Shown here: one piece after another, positions 60,701 to 64,000 of the stretch
Layout: each line of letters opens with the position of its first letter
Numbering within the stretch: position 1 is the stretch's first letter
From: Flavobacterium sp. IB48
GTDB lineage: Bacteria > Bacteroidota > Bacteroidia > Flavobacteriales > Flavobacteriaceae
Reading direction: 5' to 3'
DNA length: 64,000 nucleotides
Assembly: GCF_016405855.1 (NCBI RefSeq)
Contig: NZ_JAEFCA010000008.1
Span: 62,001-126,000, forward strand
Program-made: the position numbers and the translations under genes
Notes under the pieces: model-generated
What the model was told of the DNA's origin: nothing
Database searches by the model: none
The model's input: only the letters and a program-made list of their open reading frames with translations

Positions 60701-60934
60701 CATATAAGTCATGTTTTCTACACCATTTATAGACTCTTCTAGAGAAGGTGCCACAGAACGTAAAACCGTTTCTGCGTTAGCTCCAGGATATACCGCCGTT
60801 ACCAAAACTGATGGAGGCGCAATATCAGGAAACTGTTGTAAAGGCAGTTTAGTTAAACCAAGTACACCCAGAATCACCAATAAAATGGAGATAACAGTTG
60901 CAAGTACTGGTCTTTGTATAAATATTTTGAACAT
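57770..60934 (-). CDS. RND-family efflux pump inner-membrane transporter (HAE1/AcrB type)
   Basis: This 1054-residue transporter has 12 spans in two halves with two large periplasmic loops. Evidence includes the start IQRPVLATVISILLVILGVL, the proton-relay Asp pair in LILAIGIVVDDAIVVVEAV, ALTLSPALAALFLKD, and VMLIGLLAKNAILIVEFAAQ in the second half. It belongs to the multidrug (HAE1) class, not the heavy-metal class. It lies between the adaptor gene (12 bases upstream) and the tiny ORF and OMF gene. Confidence 0.96.
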   Translation of the reverse strand: MFKIFIQRPVLATVISILLVILGVLGLTKLPLQQFPDIAPPSVLVTAVYPGANAETVLRSVAPSLEESINGVENMTYMSSTASNDGTLAITVFFKLGTNADQAAVNVQNRVAQATSQLPAEVVQQGIITAKQQNSFIMAIGMYTEDEAKYDQTFIANYAQINIIPELKRIPGVGSASIFGGVKDYSMRVWLNPTQMSTYKVTPSEVMAAIQDKSLEAAPGKFGERSTEVFEYVIKYKGKLTKPEDYQNIAIRSNPDGSVLRLKDVARVELGAYSYTSLTRLNGKKGIVIGVIQLAGSNSNDIQIAINKMMEKASKDFPTGIKHNIFYSTKVSLDQSIEQVEHTLVEAFILVFIVVFIFLQDFRSTLIPAIAVPVAILGTFFFMQLFGFSINLLTLFALILAIGIVVDDAIVVVEAVHAKMEHKRLSPKIATHEAMHEITGAIISITLVMAAVFLPVGFMEGSTGVFYRQFAFTMAIAIVISAVNALTLSPALAALFLKDNHGSHDHDAPYEKKGFKEKFFSTFNSSFDSLTNRYVGGLKFLIRRKWLSLGGLALITLATVLMVKTTPSGFIPTEDQGFIAISVNTPSGTSLDGTQKVMTEAENTLRGLESSRFVTAVSGFNLLTNSTSPSAAVVFVLLKPNEDRGSLKNIDEIMNQVRGKLGEISGGSFFVFSFPTVPGFSNVEALDLVLQDKTGGKLDKFSGISQNFIGELMKRPEIAVAFTSFKADYPQLQLDINDEKANQLGVNVKDILQTMQAYFGSAQASDFNRFGKYYRVVVQADIADRADPTAIDRVFVKNKTGEMVPINTLVKLTRIYGSETASRYNLFNSISINAIPKPGFSSGDAIKAIEEVAKQQLPAGYGFEFSGQTREEISSGGQSATIFLLCLIFIYFLLAAQYESYILPLAVILSIPAGIFGVFVAIGLTGIENNIYVQVALVMLIGLLAKNAILIVEFAAQRRRSGQGLIAASISAAKLRLRPIIMTSLAFVVGLVPMMSAKGPSAQGNHSISIGAAGGMLSGVILGLFIIPVLFIVFQHLQEKFSGKPIAVVHNEEK

Positions 60935-60946
60935 TTGATTTTATAA

Positions 60947-62095
60947 TTATTTTTTGTTAGTTACTTCGGCAACTTTAGTTGATTTTTCAGGCTGAATCGC
61001 TTGTCCGTCCTGAAGTTTGTCAATACCGCTCAACACGATTTGGTCACCAGATTTTACACCGTCTTTAATTAAGTAATTTGCACCACTTTTCCCTACAACG
61101 GTAATTGGCATTTTGGTTACTTTGTTATCTTTTCCAACTGTGAAAACAAATACTTTGTCTTGCATTTCAACAGTAGCTGCTTGCGGAACCAAAATCGCAT
61201 CATTGTGGTTTAATCCTAAACGGATTCTTCCTGTGTTTCCAGAACGTAATGTTCCGTTTGCATTTGGGAAAGTCGCTCTAATAGTGATCGCGCCTGTAGT
61301 TTTATCAAACTGACCGTCAACCATATCAATTTTTCCTGTTTGAGGATACGCATTGTTATCAGCCAAAATCAAAGTAACTGGAGGTAATTTTTTGATTTTA
61401 TCACCAAGAGAACTTCCTTTATATTGCTCTTTAAAGTTGATGAAATCAGTTTCACCTAAAGAGAAATAAGCGAATACTTCGTGAACATCTGATAAAGTAG
61501 TAAGGGCTTCAACATCAGTAGCAGAAACTAAACTTCCTTGTTTTTTTGGTAATCTTCCAATGTATCCGCTCACTGGAGCAGTTACGTTTGTATAGCCTAA
61601 ATTAATTTTAGCAGAACCTACCATTGCTTTTGCTTGTTCGATATTGGCAGCAGCAATTTTCTGAGAAGCCTTAGCTGTTTTTAACTGATAATCAGAAACT
61701 ACTTTGTTTTGTACTAGTGGAGTCAATTTATCAACTTCTAGATTAGCATTGATCAAAGCCGCTTCTGCTGCGTGTAGACTTGCTAAGGCATTGTTTAACT
61801 GCTCACGGTACGGACGCTCATTGATTTTGAATAAAGTTTGTCCTTTGCTTACATAAGCTCCTTCGTCAACATAAATTCTGTCTAGGTTTCCGCTTACTTG
61901 TGGACGAATTTCAACATCAACAGTTCCTTGTATAGAAGCAGGATATTCAGCATCAGTAGTTGTATTGGCACTTGTGATTGCTAAAACTGGTAAAACCGGT
62001 GGTGGTGGTGGAGTAGGCGCTTGATTTTTGTCGCCACAGCTGCTTAATACTAAGGCCAGAATAAAACTGGTTATAATTACATTTTTCATTTTCAT
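60947..62095 (-). CDS. RND efflux periplasmic adaptor (MFP) lipoprotein
   Basis: I start at MKMKNVIITS (62095; 382 residues; an ATG two codons later is also possible), since the longer frame begins inside the operator array. The lipobox LSSC is followed by a Pro-rich linker (PTPPPPPVLP), the lipoyl/hairpin domain (QGTVDVEIRPQVSGNLDRIY, SKGQTLFKINERPYREQLNN) and beta-barrel domains (GYIGRLPKKQGSLVS, RSGNTGRIRLGLNH). It bridges the RND pump and the outer-membrane duct. It is the first gene of the efflux operon, under the four-module operator array. Confidence 0.94.
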   Translation of the reverse strand: MKMKNVIITSFILALVLSSCGDKNQAPTPPPPPVLPVLAITSANTTTDAEYPASIQGTVDVEIRPQVSGNLDRIYVDEGAYVSKGQTLFKINERPYREQLNNALASLHAAEAALINANLEVDKLTPLVQNKVVSDYQLKTAKASQKIAAANIEQAKAMVGSAKINLGYTNVTAPVSGYIGRLPKKQGSLVSATDVEALTTLSDVHEVFAYFSLGETDFINFKEQYKGSSLGDKIKKLPPVTLILADNNAYPQTGKIDMVDGQFDKTTGAITIRATFPNANGTLRSGNTGRIRLGLNHNDAILVPQAATVEMQDKVFVFTVGKDNKVTKMPITVVGKSGANYLIKDGVKSGDQIVLSGIDKLQDGQAIQPEKSTKVAEVTNKK

Positions 62096-62164
62096 AGTGG
62101 TTTTAATTGGTTGAACATTTTCTCGGATAAAATTCTTTGGCATTCTGGCATTCTCGGGATTCAT

Positions 62165-62400
62165 ATTTAATTGAATTAAATTATCTAACGTTGTTAAGTA
62201 AAAGTGCGCAAATTTCCATACAGTAATCCTTTCCAATTCTATTTCGAATCAGTATTAAATTATCTAACGTTGTTAAGTAAAAGTCTAAAAAAAGAGCTTT
62301 TATTACCTTTATTAAATTTTCTAACAGTGTTAAGCGAAAGTTATAAAAAAAAGGATTTTACATTATCCCGTTTAAATCATTTTACACTGTTAAGTAAAAT
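62165..62400 (-). promoter_or_regulatory. Array of four TetR-type promoter-operator modules
   Basis: Palindromic cores TAAC-NNN-GTTA stand at 62186-62196, 62265-62275 and 62322-62332, with a one-mismatch copy at 62382-62392. Read on the minus strand each has the same surroundings: ACTTTNNC, then TTAAC-NNN-GTTAG, then an ATTTAAT about 5 bases later. The TetR gene's own promoter has the same module at 63029-63049 with a proper TACATTTG. The array fills the whole gap between the TetR gene and the efflux operon, with spacings of 79, 57 and 60 bases. Confidence 0.72.
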
Positions 62401-62412
62401 TGAAAATTTTTT

Positions 62413-63015
62413 TTATTGTATAGATTTGATGATACCAGTAATAGCATCCTTCAAAATCTGAGCATTTATTGTTTCTAAAATATCACTCTTGTTAATGATG
62501 TTGATGGCGATTAAACCATGAATAACAGAAAAGAAAGTAAAATATTTTTGTTTAATGATATCTTCACTAGGATTGCTGTCTTTCATAATTTCAGCAATAA
62601 CACCAGTAAACAATTTGTAAGGTGCTTCCTGAGCCGAACATCGCTGTGCACAGCAAGTCATTTGAACACCAAACATAAGTTGATACATTTCAGTATTAGT
62701 AAAAGCGAAATCCCAATAAGTCATCCACATGGCTTCTAACTGATCTTCGGGTTTTTCAAACTTATCTTTTGCAGTTTGCAACTCTTTAGCCAGTTTTAAA
62801 AAACCTTTGCCTGTCAGTTCTTCTAGTATTGCTTCTTTATTCGAGAAATATTCATAAATAATAGGAGCAGTATATTCGATTCTGTCGGCAATTTTACGCA
62901 TACTCAAACCATTCCAGCCTTCATCTTTTACGATATCATAAGCAGCGCCAAGGATATTGTTCCTTGTCTCTTCTTTTTGTCTTAAAATTCGATCTTTGCT
63001 AGCCATTGTATTCAA
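62413..63015 (-). CDS. TetR-family regulator of the efflux operon
   Basis: The 200-residue repressor has an N-terminal HTH (about 15-60: ETRNNILGAAYDIVKDEGWN, LSMRKIADRIEYTAPIIYEY) and an all-helical ligand domain. The ligand domain holds MTCCAQRCSAQE (residues about 123-134), a Cys cluster that might sense thiol-reactive compounds or metal. An internal ATG at MASKDR is an alternative start. It is divergent in position but same-strand as the efflux operon downstream; operators occur in front of both. Confidence 0.92.
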   Translation of the reverse strand: MNTMASKDRILRQKEETRNNILGAAYDIVKDEGWNGLSMRKIADRIEYTAPIIYEYFSNKEAILEELTGKGFLKLAKELQTAKDKFEKPEDQLEAMWMTYWDFAFTNTEMYQLMFGVQMTCCAQRCSAQEAPYKLFTGVIAEIMKDSNPSEDIIKQKYFTFFSVIHGLIAINIINKSDILETINAQILKDAITGIIKSIQ

Positions 63016-63028
63016 GTATTAAATCGTT

Positions 63029-63049
63029 TAACACTGTTAGGCAAATGTA
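63029..63049 (-). promoter_or_regulatory. TetR promoter and operator
   Basis: The minus strand reads TACATTTG (63042-63049) and directly after it TAACAGTGTTA (63029-63039, palindrome TAAC-NNN-GTTA). The operator covers the expected start point, 13 bases before the ATG, so the gene is probably autorepressed. Confidence 0.7.
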
Positions 63050-63212
63050 TGGCAGATTTTCTGATTATGAAATATTTTTACCATAATATTTTCTTATTGT
63101 TCCATAGATAGATCAGGAAGCCTTGAATTTATTGAGGTTTTCGCTTTTAATATTTTTTAGAAGCAGGACATTTTTCGTTTTTAAGAACGTTTTGTCCCGC
63201 TCTACATTATAT

Positions 63213-63342
63213 TTTTTGTGGTGAACCCCACCACAAAAAGATGCCATTTCGATCGGGGCTAGGAGAGAACATAAATTTTTTCATTAGAACTTTGTCAAAG
63301 TTTACCACAAAGTTTGTCATTTCTCTTTCCTCGAAATGACAA
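63213..63342. repeat. Two hairpins in the gap before the gluconolactonase-like gene
   Basis: TTTTTGTGGTG-AACCC-CACCACAAAAA (63213-63239) and TTGTCATTTC-9 bases-GAAATGACAA (63314-63342). The second is a short relative of the REP-like element at 55140-55236. Either may end the minus-strand gene at 63382. The rest of the gap 63050-63381 has no gene. Confidence 0.72.
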
Positions 63343-63381
63343 GATTGTGAAAAATCGATAATAAAATCGATGATTTATTGA

Positions 63382-64000
63382 TTACTTCATTCCGCGAACA
63401 TTCATTTCTATCGTATAAACACTTTTACCCGCAGTAATAAATAACGTTTTAAATTTTTTCCCTCCAAAGCAAACGTTAGCTGTCCAAGGTTCAGGAACAT
63501 CAATATGAGCTATTTTTTCTCCTTGTGGATTGAATATGGTAACTCCTTTTCCGCATAAGTAAATATTTCCCGACTCATCTATTGTCATTCCATCTGAACC
63601 TGATTCAGTAAACAGCGTCTTTTTACTTAAAGAACCATTACTTTCGATTGTATAAGAGTATGTTTTATTTCCTGCTATATCCGCTACGTATAGGGTTTTT
63701 CCATCCGAAGTCCCAATAATGCCATTTGGTTTTACAAGATCATTCTCAACGTTGGTAATTTTGGATTTATCCGGAGATAAATAGTAAACGCATTCTTTCT
63801 CTATTTCTTTGGAGGTATGTGTCCAGTAATCCCTTTGGTAAAAAGGGTCTGTAAAATAGATACCGCCTTTTGGATCAACCCAAAGATCATTTGGACCATT
63901 CAGCCTTTTTCCTTCAAAGTTGTTTAGTATTACCGTATAATTTTTGTTTTGGTCTATTTTCCAAAGTTGATTTTTTTCATCGGCGCAAGCCAAAAGATTG
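63382..64000 (-). CDS. SMP-30/gluconolactonase family protein, C-terminal part
   Basis: The frame is open to the window edge (the codon at 63991 is an internal TTG), so only the last ~205 residues are seen. NGPNDLWVDPKGGIYFTDPF and LVKPNGIIGTSDGKTLYVAD and SDGMTIDESGNIYLCGKGVT are signature strands of the SMP-30/gluconolactonase six-bladed propeller. The N-terminal Glu/Asp ligands lie outside. It would hydrolyse sugar lactones; the substrate is unknown. Confidence 0.87.
   Translation of the reverse strand, partial: NLLACADEKNQLWKIDQNKNYTVILNNFEGKRLNGPNDLWVDPKGGIYFTDPFYQRDYWTHTSKEIEKECVYYLSPDKSKITNVENDLVKPNGIIGTSDGKTLYVADIAGNKTYSYTIESNGSLSKKTLFTESGSDGMTIDESGNIYLCGKGVTIFNPQGEKIAHIDVPEPWTANVCFGGKKFKTLFITAGKSVYTIEMNVRGMK

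Overview
The window is a piece of a Bacteroidota chromosome, almost certainly Flavobacterium or a close relative. The evidence is the AT-rich sequence, TAnnTTTG-type -7 promoter elements with few Shine-Dalgarno sites, a SusC/SusD polysaccharide locus, Bacteroidetes-type tra genes, and several families of short-period intergenic repeats. All functions were read from sequence features and family memory; no database search was possible.

Region 1 (1-8259) is one end of an integrative conjugative element (CTn/ICE): the tail of a TraI-like gene, then traJ-traK-traL-traM-traN, a conserved CTn accessory gene, three small DNA-binding proteins and a tyrosine integrase. It stops next to the 3' end of a tRNA-Tyr gene (8260-8339, minus), the likely attachment locus. 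Bases here look visibly richer in G+C than the chromosome that follows.

Region 2 (8340-19660) is ordinary chromosome: an interrupted TlpA/DUF4369 thiol-disulfide oxidoreductase, a J-domain protein, small conserved flavobacterial genes, a YchJ-like protein, a VWA/MoxR-AAA pair, an EamA permease, a glutamate dehydrogenase preceded by an unusual leader with two tiny Cys-rich ORFs around an intrinsic terminator, and a sterol-desaturase-like enzyme.

Region 3 (19844-31739) is a polysaccharide utilization locus: a divergent SusR-like membrane regulator, two surface/secreted accessory proteins, SusC, SusD, a GH71/GH99-like lipoprotein and a GH97 enzyme. The active-site motifs point to an alpha-glucan, possibly alpha-1,3-linked.

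Region 4 (31740-53330) holds an outer-membrane barrel, a MarR-MATE efflux pair with matching palindromic operators, membrane proteins, a DNA glycosylase, an AraC regulator, a MarR-GNAT fusion, an AsmA/iron permease/oxidoreductase operon, an Mla-type lipid transport operon (MlaE-MlaF-MlaD, with a recently truncated MlaD tail), a GT4-GH130 pair, and small membrane proteins including a DinB gene broken by a 10-bp tandem duplication.

Region 5 (53331-64000) holds a GNAT enzyme, a Crp-like regulator, a lipoprotein, and a TetR-controlled tripartite RND efflux operon whose promoter region carries four same-strand copies of an operator module that also sits at the TetR promoter. The window ends inside an SMP-30/gluconolactonase-like gene. 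Three coding disruptions in 64 kb (TlpA stop, MlaD tail stop, DinB duplication) are either strain-specific events or sequence errors.
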